Shown here: positions 46,914-58,832 of the stretch, one piece after another | Layout: every line of letters starts with the position of its first letter | Position numbering within the stretch: position 1 is the stretch's first letter | NCBI GenBank assembly: GCA_905250115.1 | Contig: CAJNOI010000244.1 | Location: 1 to 64,000, forward strand | Source: Adineta steineri | Lineage: Eukaryota; Rotifera; Eurotatoria; Adinetida; Adinetidae | Length of the DNA: 64,000 bases | Direction: 5' to 3' | The notes under the pieces: model-generated | Told to the model about the DNA's origin: nothing | Seen by the model: only the letters and a program-made list of their open reading frames with translations | Database searches by the model: none | Translations under genes and position numbers: made by a program

Positions 46914-48229
46914 ATGACAACATATTATGATCATTATGGTATATTATTATTATTAGATATTCACCTTAAATTGAATATAGATTAGAACCTTCTTTTATTT
47001 GTTTCCGAGTTGCTATGAAATATATGTTTTAGCAACGGTTATTGTCAATTACAAATACGTTTTAATATTGACAAAAAGAAAATGAAGTAAAACATAATAG
47101 GAAAATTCAAATAGAGAAAACAGCAACCAAATATTTCTTTATGATTTTCAACACTCATTATTTTTTATGAATAGACTAAATTCTTTTTCTATTTCAGAAT
47201 CACCTCCACGTATTATTTCATCGAATAAAGATCCTTCAACAGATCAACAAATGTCTCGTGTGTATGTTAATATATATACACAATCTTGATTTGAAAGGAA
47301 TATTTAGTTTTTTCAATAGAAATGCTATTGTCGCACAACCTGGAAGACATGTTTGGCGTTTTGAACATTTATGGTCACATCCACTTTATTCATGCTGTAC
47401 GGATTTAAAACAATGTAAATAAAATTATGACTAAAATGATACATATTATTTATTCCGTATTTTATCAGGTTGCTATGCTTTCTTTTGTCCATGGTGTTAT
47501 GAATGCAATTTATTCGATCGTGCAGGTGAAAATTTATGGACATGCATATGTCCTGGTGCAAGATATGCTCTTCGATCAAAGATTCGTACTGCATTTCGTA
47601 TTGAGGTAATATTAAATCAAAAACGAACATTGTAGAAGAATATATTGAAATTTGCATTCAAGGATAAGACGAAAGACATTTGATAGAATCTGATATCAAT
47701 ACTTACGCAGTAATCAGTACCGTTAAGCTTAGTATTACCAATTGAAAACACAGTTGATCTCGATAAGACCTCTTTAATATTGACTGTTAGATATATCTTG
47801 CTGATAGTCATACGACCTTTACACGATATTTTCTTATTAGAATTTTACAGTGAAGTCGGCATGTTTTCCCTATAGTATGTTAGGTAATAAAATGAAATAT
47901 ATTACTTCATTATTCTATTAGAATTATAAACGTGTTCATATTTTATTTGATTATGAATATTTATGTCAGTTTAATCTCATAAAACATGCAAGTGCAAATC
48001 CTAATATCAAATGCGAAAAATTTGCATTTTAAATAAGCCACTACTATGAGATATGATAATGTTTTTTTAAAATAATAAATAAAATTAACTCTTTGACATG
48101 GAAGAAATCAGGTTTTAATGACTTTTTTTGTTCTAGGGTAATTTAATTCACGACTGTTGTGTTACAACATTTTGCCCATGCTGTTCAGCTATTCAACTGA
48201 CACGCGAACTTAATTATCAAGGCCTTTAA
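46914..48229 (+). CDS. PLAC8 family Cys-rich protein (second of two)
   Basis: Five exons (46914-46938, 47198-47261, 47320-47414, 47469-47605, 48137-48229) close to 137 residues. The start is taken at ATG 46914 because its donor and phase join the downstream exons exactly. PLAC8 blocks are HLWSHPLYSCCTDLKQCCYAFFCPWCYECNL (split by an intron after LKQ), then CICPGARYALRSKIRTAFRIEG and HDCCVTTFCPCCSAIQLTREL. The final CCVTTFCPCCSAIQ..REL motif is the family signature. Introns 1 and 4 (about 260 and 530 bp) are long for this window. It has the PLAC8 core without the Pro/Ile tail of the 35640 gene. Confidence 0.87.
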
Positions 48230-48421
48230 AATCTATATATTCACCATTATACTTATTCAAATTAACTCACAATTTTTATCAAATCAAACATTTCGCACAT
48301 TATTAATTGAATACGCAATGACCCGAAAGAAAAAAAGCACACAAAACATTCTTTTGTTTTACTGAATTTTTATTTTAATATACAGAATATATATATATAA
48401 AAATAAATATGCTTGATTATT

Positions 48422-51400
48422 TTAAATATACATTGAAAGTTGATTAAGATACGATTGCGCATCATACAATGATTGAGAAGATTGTCGTTGAAAGAAAAGT
48501 TTTTTTAAATTAAGTTCAACAAATGATAATGTACGTTTATTAAATAATGTTTCCAAAGCTGTCCACATATATGTTTGATAAAATTCATTTTTTGTCATAG
48601 TTAAAGCTGTTGATTGAAACCAAAGATATAAATGAATACAATCACTAACACGAGATATAGATGGACGCTAAGAAGAAAACAATAAAATCAAATACAAGAA
48701 ATAAAAATGAATATTAAAATACCTCTTTAGGATTTTTACGTAACATTGAATGAACAAGATTTTCAATTGTTCGTGATGCTAATGGAGAAAGTGATGGTAA
48801 TTGTTGATCATTATATGTATCTTGTCGAAATGTACCATGAAAAAATGGATTGGGTTGAGAAAAAAACTCATAACATAACGTTCCACTTGCCCAAAGATCA
48901 GCTTTATTATAATCAAGAAAGCTTTTTGGACCTGGTTGACATGCTACAATCTAATACAATAGAGAGAGAGAAAAAAGATTTAAAACGAGTTCTATTATTC
49001 AAGTGTTTTTCTTTTCGTCAAAATTAAATTACCTCTGGTGCCATTAAAGCAAGATTTCCACCTTTACAAATTTCATCAGTTGTATAAGGTACTTTTAAAT
49101 TTGGTGGATGATACAATGCACAACCAAAATCAGCTAAAACAAGTTCTCCAGTTAAATTGCATACTAAAAGATTATCACTTTTTAAGTCTCTATGTACAAT
49201 TGAACGATGTTTTAAATATAATAAGGCTTCAAGTAATTGTGCAAAAAGTACTAAACGTTCATCATGTGTTGGTTTATTTAAACGAATATATTCACTTAAT
49301 GTTAAATCATATTTTCTCATAACGATAAATAATGTTTTATTTCTTCCATAACCATCAGGTGATAAACTTGATGGTATAGCCATTGGATAATATTCTTGTG
49401 CTTCATGTAATAATGGAAATGTATCAACAAAACATGAATACATACGAACTATGTTCGGATGATAAGAACATTTACGTAATGGTAATAATTCTTTGTCCAT
49501 TGCTTTTTCAAGTGCTTCAGCATTCGATTGAATACCATAATTAAATAACATTTTTATTGCTAAATTAAATTTACCAGCTAGAAATACAGTAGATTATTAT
49601 TTTGAAATATATTATTCAAAATAAATATTTACCTGGTAATATATCAGATTCAACATTCGATGAATTATTTAAATTAGTTAAAGCTCGATATCGAACTAAA
49701 AAAAAATATTTCATGTTTTAATTTATTCAATTTTTTGACATTTATATGTTAATCAATCAATTTCTATAGAGCTTTTCTTTTCTCGACATTCTTATTGTAC
49801 ATGATGATTATGATGACAGTATTCATTATAATTACTAGGGTTTGTTTGATTGATTAGATTTATCGTAGAAATAAAACATCTGGAAAGCACGTAATATATT
49901 GAGTCTATACATGCTTCCATATAAAATAACAAAATATATCTTAAAGATAATTATAATCATCTTTCATAGTAACAATATTAGTTGATGACCTTTAACTGAT
50001 TCGAAAATTATTTCTTCGTAATCTATTTTTGGAAATCATTCTTATTCATTTTACTTTCTTTGATTGACTATGTTTATTAAAACTCATAATAACACAAAGT
50101 GAGACCTTAGATCAAGGTGATAGATTCTTGAAATAAAAATCCTTATGAATATATAACCTTGTCTACATAATCATAACTATCAAATTTGTATACATAGTTG
50201 ATAAGAAGAAAAACAGAAGATTTTCAAGTTTATTATGTTTTTCTTGATAAATCATGTTAACTTAAATTCATTTCAGTTATAGAAAAATATATTTTTTTTC
50301 TTCATACCTTCTCTTAATGTTAAATCATTAAGTTGTTGTTCATTATCAAGATGTTCACATGTTTCATCGTATATTGATGATATATTGGATGATTGACGTG
50401 AAAGTATTTCAATATCACTTTCAGTATTATTATCATCATTATGAATAAAAGTTGTTTGTATAGGAGATGTACCTTCCGATGTTGATGATCGTAATCTTGC
50501 TTCATAAACAGCTGCATTACAACCATAACCAAGTAAACGTCCTAATTCAAAATCATCGAGCGATGCTCGAGTATATTTTTCATTGTCATTATTGAATGAA
50601 TCCACGGTAGTAGTTTTCGATAGAAGATCACCAATTTGATTGATAGATTTATCAATATGAATAGGATTAAATGAAGATTCTGTTAGAAGTGAATAGCCGA
50701 GAAGATTTAAAGCAAAGCGAGAACTAGCTGGAGCTAGAATATATAAAAAGAAAGAAAAGAAATTATAGTATGTTTGTCTACCAGATTCATTATTGAGATA
50801 AAAGATTGAAAGAAAAACGATTGCTTTTGTTTCTATCAAAGAACGGAAGGAAGTGAAAAAAAGAAACTTGGAATAGAACCTTCTCTTTTTTCTTGGTGTC
50901 AGTTTGCTTAACAAGTGAAACTTACAAATAAATTTAGCAATGAACTGTATGATTAGTTTTCTAAATCTTTTTAAATATACCCCTGATGAAAATAATTGAT
51001 AAGTTATATGCTCGACTCGGTATGATGATCCAATGCTCAATAAGAACTATTGAAGAGAAAGGAATACATATGCCTATGGTCGAGGTCAACTAATCTAGAA
51101 GAGAGAGGAAAAAAAAAGAATGTATAAATAAGTAGAGCTGCATAAAGATTAATATACAGGTTCAAGTTTGTCGATAAAATATGATACGGATAAGACCTGT
51201 AGCAGTCGCTCTGCTTGTCATCTCATCTCATCTCATCACAACACATCATCATCAATGTCTGCTTTTTTCTTTTCCTCTAACAGACGTTTACTATAACATT
51301 TTCTATTCTCTCGAGATCACTAGTCAGTTGATAGAAAAAGAGAGAGAGAGAGAGGGAGGGAGAGAGAGAGAAGAGAAGAGAAAAAGAAACTCATTTGCTC

Positions 51401-52032
51401 GTTCGTTCACCTCATTTGTTACACTACAGATGATGTTGAACGGAGACAAAATATACTTGTCCTGGTCTGCTGAATGGTGATTTGTGCTATGTACTTGTAA
51501 AGAGAGAAAGAAGAGACGAAGAATTTACCCTTCTCTTTCATCAGTTTTATGATTACTATGTTTCTTCTTTCTATGGCACAAGTTCGTTTTTTTTGTATAC
51601 AATTTTTATTACAGGACAGCCACAAAAAAACTCTTCGTTTTCTTTCACGATTTCTCATTATTTTTAAGTGTGTAGAAGAATTGAGAATAGTGATGTGCAT
51701 ATATATGAAACATTCAATCAAAAGAACAAAGAATGAAAATACAAACCAGCAAAGAATAGTCGTCGTTTGATCTCGTTAAGTGCCGCTCGAAATGGCAATA
51801 AATAAGAAAGATTTTGATGATAACGACCAATTGATGGTCCATAATGGGTAAAAAATGATCGGTAAACCGATGGAAATAAATAATAACGTAGTGGACCTTC
51901 TGTATAAACTTGTGGATTCTTATTAATTTTTGGTATTTCATAAACACGTGGAGCATGTATTGACTTCAACGGGTGAGATAAAATTGCTCGACTTAGTCGA
52001 ACAATCATTGTTGCTGCTCCTTTCAAAACCAT
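48422..52032 (-). CDS. PINK1: PINK1 mitochondrial Ser/Thr kinase
   Basis: PINK1 is imported into healthy mitochondria and degraded; on damaged ones it stays at the outer membrane, phosphorylates ubiquitin and starts mitophagy. Six exons (51747-52032, 50308-50733, 49633-49695, 49033-49577, 48723-48950, 48422-48667) close to 597 residues (human 581). The N-terminus is basic and amphipathic (MVLKGAATMIVRLSRAIL), fitting a mitochondrial presequence. Kinase motifs: glycine loop LGYGCNAAVYEA, lysine in FNLAIKML, insertion with Ser/Asp-rich stretch, HRDLKSDN catalytic loop, DFGCAL, and APEV in the activation segment. The helical C-terminal extension after the kinase is present. Intron 1 is about 1 kb with a GA microsatellite; the other introns are mostly 60-90 bp except intron 2 (about 610 bp). 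Confidence 0.93.
51336..51382. repeat. GA microsatellite in PINK1 intron 1
   Basis: Near-perfect AG dinucleotide run of about 45 bases with GGG interruptions. On the PINK1 strand it is a CT-rich (polypyrimidine) tract. Nearby at 51215-51255 there is also a short TCATC-type repeat. Confidence 0.85.
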
Positions 52033-52930
52033 TTTTAAGATTTTAGTAAAAAAGGAGAAACAAACGTATCTACAACAAACAACATGATGCAATATATAAA
52101 TATAAATGTATAATCACGTGAAAGTATTTCATCATCAAGAAAAAACTTGAATAGAAGGAAGAAAAAGGTATTACTGGGCGTATCATTAGGTGTATTTTCG
52201 GTACATAAAAGAACAATAAATATATAATAATGTGTTATTCTTTTATATTTATAAAAAAACTAAAAATCTTGAATAGAAATACTTTTATTCTATAAAATTA
52301 AATTGAATTAATTCAAAACATCATTGAACATTCTTTCGAATAAAATAAATATTCTGATCTCACACTTAAGTACAATATCACGTGGGTAAATATGATATCC
52401 ATGAGATCTATCCTTTTTTTTCAACTTATATTGAGTATATTATTATAGGCTATAATAAAACAAATCACGAAAACTTGACTAGACAATAAATAATAATCTA
52501 AATTTTAAATCAATATCAATGTTTAATTATCTATTTGTTAATTAAATAAGATCTCGGTCTTTCATATGACTAGAAATTATCAAAGAAGATTCGCTGTTGA
52601 CAATAACCAATCAAATATAGAACAAATATATATATTGTTATTTGTCATTTACCTTAAGCTTCTATCGCTTGTCTTATTTCATCTAACAATGTGATGAATA
52701 AATATAGGAATAAAAAGATTTTGCCATATACGATAAAAATTCAAGTATAATATCGTACGTATGTTACATAGCGACATCAATCACACATAATAAACACGTC
52801 ATTATTTCATAATACAGAACATAAATAGGTAAAATTGACTTTTTTCAGGTATTTGTTTTGCTCTTTTCTACATGGACCACTGTCAATAGTGATAAAACAT
52901 TTCGTAACGAAGTGAAATATACAATATTCT
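52033..52930. promoter_or_regulatory. Divergent promoter region between PINK1 and the TIR gene
   Basis: 898 bp separating two start codons that face away from each other. AT-rich; no clear TATA at conserved spacing was fixed. It must contain both promoters. Confidence 0.4.
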
Positions 52931-54669
52931 ATGGCTGAAACAATATCCAATTCTCCTGATAATAAATTATCAATGTCTGAAAATAATGAATCCTCTAATT
53001 TACATGAATTTCGAGTAAAATAATTCTCAAAAAAAAATAATTTCTATTGATATTTTTTTTCTCTATAGGAAATGGTGGATGTCGCACTTAATTTAGATAT
53101 GTCATCACATACTATAAACGATGGTAAGCTATACATATGTTTATAAATATGTTTTTTTTTGAAATATTCTATTAGATATATCTGTTGATGAACAAAATAT
53201 TGATGAAGCTTTATTATCAGATACTTGCGAAGAGCAAATCAATGGAAGTAATACAGTTACATCTGTTACAGTCTCAGAATTACCCAGTGGAATTACCGAT
53301 TGTCTAAATGTAGCTGCTAAACAATTACATTTTCTTTATGACAGTGTTGTGAGTACACCATCAACGGAAAATGGTGAAGAAGTAGATGAAAATCGAACTG
53401 AAACAGCAGAAGAAATATCTAATGGTGTTGTTGAACAATGTACAGAAGATGAAGAAACAGGTAAAACATTTTAAAATATTGATCTTTATATAAAATTCTA
53501 TATTTCAGATCATTACGAATCCTCTTCGACTATATCAAAAACAACGACACATACAACTACAACTAGTAATCAACCTCATAAACGACATATCATGATTAGT
53601 TATAATCGTTCATCACGTCAAACATGCCAGAGAATTTATGATGGTCTTGTGGTATGTATATATAAAACTTTAGAATTAAAAAAAAAATTCTATTCGGATT
53701 TCTTTAGGCACAAAATTATAAAGTTTGGATGGATTTAACAGATATGGCTGATGATATACTTGTTAGTATGGCACGTGCTGTAGAGAATTCTTATATTGTA
53801 TTACTTTGTATTAGCCAAAAATACTATGAAAGTGATTATTGTCGATTAGGTAAATCAAAATTTGTTTGTCATTTTTTTTAAACTTCAATAAATCGTGTTT
53901 TTTTGTTTATAGAAGCAGAATATGCAGCTGAAAATCGAATTAAATTTATTCCATGTCTAATGGAAAAATCATTCCGTGCTCAGAGTTGGTTAGGTATTAT
54001 TAAAGGTTCAAATGTCCATATTGATTTTTCTGAATCTGAAGATTTTGATCAATCATTTAATGAATTAATTCGTCAAATAACTTATGTTGAAAGAAAATTA
54101 TCTTTGCAACCTCGTATGTTTGTTTCTTCTTCTTCGATGAAATATAATATAATAAAATAAATTTAGGTCGTACACCCGCTCCTGGCCCAATGATAAATCC
54201 AATGAAATTACTATCAATGCCGCCACAACCTAGTGTAGCATCAACATTTACAAATGATGTAAATTCTCGTCGTTTTGATGCTATTATTCGTGAATATAAA
54301 CAATCAATAAAAAAGAAACGTCATCATTTAACTCGATTAAAACGAAGTGAATTATCTGATCTTATTTTAAAAATTCGTCAAGAATTATTTACTGAAACAT
54401 CCCAAGTTTTATCAGATGGTGAAAGATCCGATGATGAAGATGAAAAACAAAATAATAATAATAATAATAATGAACAATATTTACAACAACTTGTAACTCG
54501 TTCATTAGATCAAAATGAATTATTATTAAAATTAGTTGATCGTTTAACAACACCACAACCAATGGAACAAAATAATTCACAAAATTTAAATATGGATGGA
54601 ATTATTAAAGTAATTATAGCTATTATGCTCCTATGGACACTAAATATAATATGTCACAAAAAAGAATAA
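52931..54669 (+). CDS. Tail-anchored TIR-domain protein
   Basis: Seven exons (52931-53014, 53069-53123, 53176-53460, 53509-53651, 53708-53849, 53913-54113, 54167-54669) give 470 residues. Residues 1-190 are acidic and disordered. A TIR domain follows (KRHIMISYNRSSRQTCQRIY, VWMDLTDMADDILVSMARAV, SYIVLLCISQKYYESDYCRL, EAEYA, IKFIPCLME). TIR domains either scaffold signalling or cleave NAD. The Glu in S-D-Y-C-R-L-E-A-E lies three residues after Cys, where NADase-type TIRs have the catalytic Glu of the WCLxEL motif. Next come a linker with Lys-rich and Asn-rich runs and, at the very C-terminus, one hydrophobic helix (IIKVIIAIMLLWTLNIICHKKE). This makes it a tail-anchored protein with the TIR in the cytosol. 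No LRR, ARM or death domain is present. Confidence 0.85.
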
Positions 54670-55390
54670 ACCTGATAGTTTTTTATAATTAGTTAATGAA
54701 ATCTTTGTTTTATTTTTAAACCCTGTGATAATCAATAAAGATTACAAACGGACATTAATATCATTGTATAAAAAAACGTTATAAGCATTTTAGTACCATA
54801 TGGCATGGTTATTTTAATTAGGAGTCTGATACTGAAGTACTATGCAAATATTTTTTATTTCAATATTGTATGTCTCACCGAATAAATATTCAACTACTAT
54901 AAATAGCATGCATTTTTTATTATTATCAGCAAGTGATTTATGTGACAGAAGATAAGTGGTAGACATGTCATGGCTAAATATTAGTTATAAATTACAGCTC
55001 GATAATATACAACAAGTATTGTAATACGAAATCTTCGTGTGTAACGAACAAAATTGAATAATATTAAAAAAAATAAATTGTGATACTTGATAACTACTTG
55101 CCTGTTTATAAAATTCTGTAGGAGAATTATACATATTGAAAATCCTTTAGTTATATCTTCCTACATAATCACAAATTTCCAAAAAATATTATTCAGTAAT
55201 TCTTTCTTTAAAAAAAAATAATACAAAAATTCGATGGAATCATTATGATATATTCATTTACGGTTTTTTTATCAAAAAAAAATATAATAAATAAATAAAA
55301 AAAAGAGCGTTCTATCTTAATTAGATAATTGATACATACAGATATATATGAAAAACACAATACAAAATAAAATGATCAATGTTAAAATCT
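54670..55390. other. Convergent intergenic region
   Basis: 721 bp between two gene ends, AT-rich, with AATAAA-type signals on both sides; nothing else recognised. Confidence 0.5.
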
Positions 55391-56224
55391 TTAACAAGTA
55401 GTTAAATTAATGGCATTCGACATGTTAAAAGTTTTATGTGGTTGTTTAAGTACAATCATTGTTACTCGAAGATAAATTATCGAAAATACAATAGTACTAA
55501 CAAGCACTAGTGCAGCAGCAGCTAATTGAACCATAATTATCTGACAAGAAAATGTTATTTCACGTGTTGGTTCATCTGGTTTTGTTATACATTGTTTTCG
55601 ATATAGATCACTATGTAATAATATATCGATAATCGTAAACATCAATGCTATAAAATCAAATAATAGATTGTAAAAGGACATTAGGGCAATGAATTTTTCT
55701 TACCAACTAATTGAAAAATCAATACAACTGACGTCTGATAACGTTCGCGATTGGTTCCAATAACTAAAAATTAAATAAAATATTTTATTTTAAAATAAAT
55801 TAGCTTTTTTTAAACAAACCAAGCACAATAATAGCTACACCAGCGATTGTATATATAATTCCACACCAAAGTCCAAGAGTAATATCGAAAATCAATAATG
55901 CAACTCCAAGAACAATTAATCCAGATAATAATTCGAAAAAACCTAAAATAGCTATCGATGCAGTTCGAAAATTTCTCTGAAACGAAGGTGTAATTGGTTT
56001 TGAAATTGCTTTGTTTTCATTTGATGAACTTGATTCCAATGATACATAGACAGACTGTTGTTGTTGTTGTATATTGTTTTCATATAATGATTGTACAGGT
56101 GACGAAGAAATCGTCTCATAATGACAAAGGAATGGTTTTGGAATATATGTGTCTATTTACAAAAAATATTTTTATGACAATGAATTAATAAAATTATGAC
56201 GAAAAAAAACATACTTTCATACAT
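55391..56224 (-). CDS. Four-helix membrane protein, unknown
   Basis: Exons 56215-56224 (ATGTATGAAA), 55820-56152, 55704-55763 and 55391-55647 close to 219 residues. The N-terminal 75 residues are hydrophilic with a Gln run and Ser run (NNIQQQQQSVYV, ESSSSNENK). Four transmembrane segments follow: TASIAILGFFELLSGLIVLG, LGLWCGIIYTIAGVAIIVLV, VVLIFQLVALMFTIIDILL and IIMVQLAAAALVLVSTIVFS. The ELLSGLIVLG...GLWCGI arrangement resembles the first two helices of MS4A/TMEM176 or CD20-like tetraspans; this is a weak resemblance. There are Cys residues in the second loop (QCITKP, FSCQ). Divergent from the SLC35G gene. Confidence 0.68.
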
Positions 56225-57135
56225 TGAACAGTAAATTTGAAAATAGAATTAAAACGAACAACATGTTCATGTCGAGCGAAAGATACGAATGAATACAATT
56301 CGATCGAATAAACGATAGAATTTTAAATAAGAAGAATAGAAAAATACACGTGTTTTATTCTAGATTGAACTGGAAAGAAATATGTTCAGCGAAGAAATAG
56401 ACAAAATATCACATTAACAGTCGAATAACAATAAATATAATCTAAGATAATCGCTTTTGACTTCTTTTCATGATGTAGTTTATTAAAAAGATATTCGATC
56501 TATCAATGATGATGGTAGCTTTTTAATTAAAACCATCATCTGTCAAGATCATAACGAAATTATATGTATTTAATATCTATAAAGCATGTTAAACGACGTA
56601 GTTAAATAGTCATCGTTTATATTATTTTTTTGATTATCCATAAAAGAAAAGTTCACGTAGTTGAAACTGTATTTTTTTATGCATGGCTGTTAATTGTAAT
56701 AGTAACAACAATATTCAGAGAATATATTAGAATGAAAATTGTTGTCTGTATTGTCAACATTATTTATTTTCATTTCTAAAATCATTCAACTACTAGGTCA
56801 AAACTAATGACTATAATGCATTATATGAAGGACATTGTTTACGACTGCATCACATCATTTTTGTTGTAATTTGAAAGTCCTTCGTATTTTTTATATTCGT
56901 CTTGACAATGAATATAACAAAAACTAAATAGTTCTTTTAGGACATTTGAGTTTATTATTGAAATTTTGCTCTTGAAGAACATTTTTTATCCTTTATTAAA
57001 TGCACTTGTCTACTACGTTGTTAAAATGATACTCATAAATCATTCGATTCCTTGACTTTAATCCTTTTTGATGACTAGTAGATACTTTTATCAAGTTACA
57101 ATCATTAAGAAATTTATTCTTTTTATCAATACTCT
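56225..57135. promoter_or_regulatory. Divergent intergenic region
   Basis: 911 bp between the starts of the tetraspan gene (-) and the SLC35G-like gene (+). AT-rich, no repeats. Promoters are expected at both ends; no specific motif is defended. Confidence 0.4.
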
Positions 57136-58287
57136 ATGATGTCTTTGAAAGAAAACGGTCTTTATGAAGATGATTCGGACTCGAGTGATGGTCCTATTGA
57201 AGCAATTGCGTTTTTTCCACCAGCAGTATCAACATTAAGTATCAATGATCTATCGATGAAAAAAGATTTAGGAAATAAAAATGGTTGTTATATGCGATTT
57301 TCTGGTGTTATCTATTCCTTACTAGCATCTCTTATTTTTACATGTGCAACATTTTCAATAAAACAAATAGGTGTTGATCTACTTGGTGCATTATTTTTAC
57401 GTTTCGTTGTTCAACTATTAATCATGTTTTCATTTATACGCTATAAAAAGTATCCATTTCTATTTGGTACACCTTTTGAAATATTTCTACAAGCTATATG
57501 TTGTGCAACAGGTGCTGGAGGCCTTTTCATTTATTATATTGCTCTAGATTATGCTGAATTATCTGATGTAACAACATTATTTTATACAAAAGTTGTTTGG
57601 ACCGTAGTTTTTAGTATTTTTATATATCGAGAACGACCATCAATAAGCATCTTAGTCGCTTTACCATTAACTATTACTGGTGTTATTTTTGTTACTCGAC
57701 CAAGTTTTCTATTTTCATCTTCGTCAAATTCATCTGTGAACAATAATCATCGTTTAATTGGCTTAAGTCTATCAATTATTGGTGCAATAACATCATCAAC
57801 AAATATTTTAGTATTCAAACGACTTGTTTCAACTTCAAAAAATATTAAACCAAGTGTAATTACTTTTCAATACTCTTTAGCTGTATTTATACTTCTCATT
57901 ATTAATCAATTATATAGAAAATTTATCCTTGATACTGGTCTTACAATTAATTATGTCATTTCATGGCGATATATATTAGCATCAGTTATTTGTCTGACTA
58001 TAATTGCAGTGAATTTATTAGTACAAAAAGCTATGAAACGTGAAAATCCATCTATATTTACTCTTCTTGGTTCATCGGATATAATTTTTGCATTAATTCT
58101 TCAAAATATTTTTACAACAAAACGTTCAGATTTATTTACATTACTTGGTTCTGCTTTAGTTATTTGTAGTGTAGTTATAATTGGTCTATCAAAAATTCTT
58201 AATGAGCAACCTTCACACCAAAAAGTTCAATTAATGGATAATCAAAATAATATAAAAGATTTTGACGAAACAAATGACAAATGTTAA
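57136..58287 (+). CDS. SLC35G/EamA-type drug/metabolite transporter
   Basis: Single exon, 383 residues (or 382 from the second Met). About ten transmembrane helices are arranged as two EamA repeats. First repeat: GVIYSLLASLIFTCATFSIK, LFLRFVVQLLIMFSFI, AICCATGAGGLFIYYIALDY, TTLFYTKVVWTVVFSIFI with YRERPS, and LPLTITGVIFVTRP. Second repeat: GLSLSIIGAITSSTNILVFK through LLGSALVICSVVIIGLSKIL. The family marker YRERPS / ITGVIFVTRPSFLF is typical of SLC35G1-like proteins (POST, partner of STIM1). N- and C-termini are hydrophilic and cytosolic. The substrate is unknown. One of the few intronless genes in the window. Confidence 0.85.
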   Translation: MMSLKENGLYEDDSDSSDGPIEAIAFFPPAVSTLSINDLSMKKDLGNKNGCYMRFSGVIYSLLASLIFTCATFSIKQIGVDLLGALFLRFVVQLLIMFSFIRYKKYPFLFGTPFEIFLQAICCATGAGGLFIYYIALDYAELSDVTTLFYTKVVWTVVFSIFIYRERPSISILVALPLTITGVIFVTRPSFLFSSSSNSSVNNNHRLIGLSLSIIGAITSSTNILVFKRLVSTSKNIKPSVITFQYSLAVFILLIINQLYRKFILDTGLTINYVISWRYILASVICLTIIAVNLLVQKAMKRENPSIFTLLGSSDIIFALILQNIFTTKRSDLFTLLGSALVICSVVIIGLSKILNEQPSHQKVQLMDNQNNIKDFDETNDKC

Positions 58288-58832
58288 TAAGTTTTTATCT
58301 AGAAATAAATCTATATAATTTTTTAAATTCTCATTTTATCTCAGCAAATAATAATAAATAGAAAATCCTTGCTTATAATATGTGGCTCAAGCTTTTTATA
58401 ATTGATCACCGGAAAACGTCTGTAAATTTTATCGATTGATAACAATTTTATCAGTTATTTAAACCTTTCATCCATATAAATAAGATACGGAATTTCATAA
58501 TCAAATAAACGTACGGATTTTTGAAATAATTTCTCTAAAAAAAACAAACGAAACCATTGTTTTTACAAGACATGGTTTTAAACATCAATTTATTATCAAA
58601 TTCAAAGTTAAAAAAGAAACATCCAAAACTTATAATAAACGTTTTTTCTCTCATACTAATTTGTCTTAGTTTTAACACATAACATAAACGAGTAATATTT
58701 CGAACTCTACAACTGAAATAAATAATTAAAAAATCGTAATAAAAAAAAAAACAACAATAATAGAAAGAAAAATTTGTCAATTTTTCTTTTCTTTTCCTTT
58801 AATCTTTCGTTTGTTTCCTGATGAGTAGTCGT
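58288..58832. other. Convergent intergenic region
   Basis: 545 bp, AT-rich, with poly-A near 58740. An 81-codon minus frame (58535-58780) is low-complexity and unsupported. Confidence 0.5.

Noticed and set aside
50734-51040. In-frame extension of PINK1 exon 2 upstream, as an alternative start
   Set aside because: No ATG in the extension; a clean acceptor precedes the exon and joins the mitochondrial presequence exon in the right phase.
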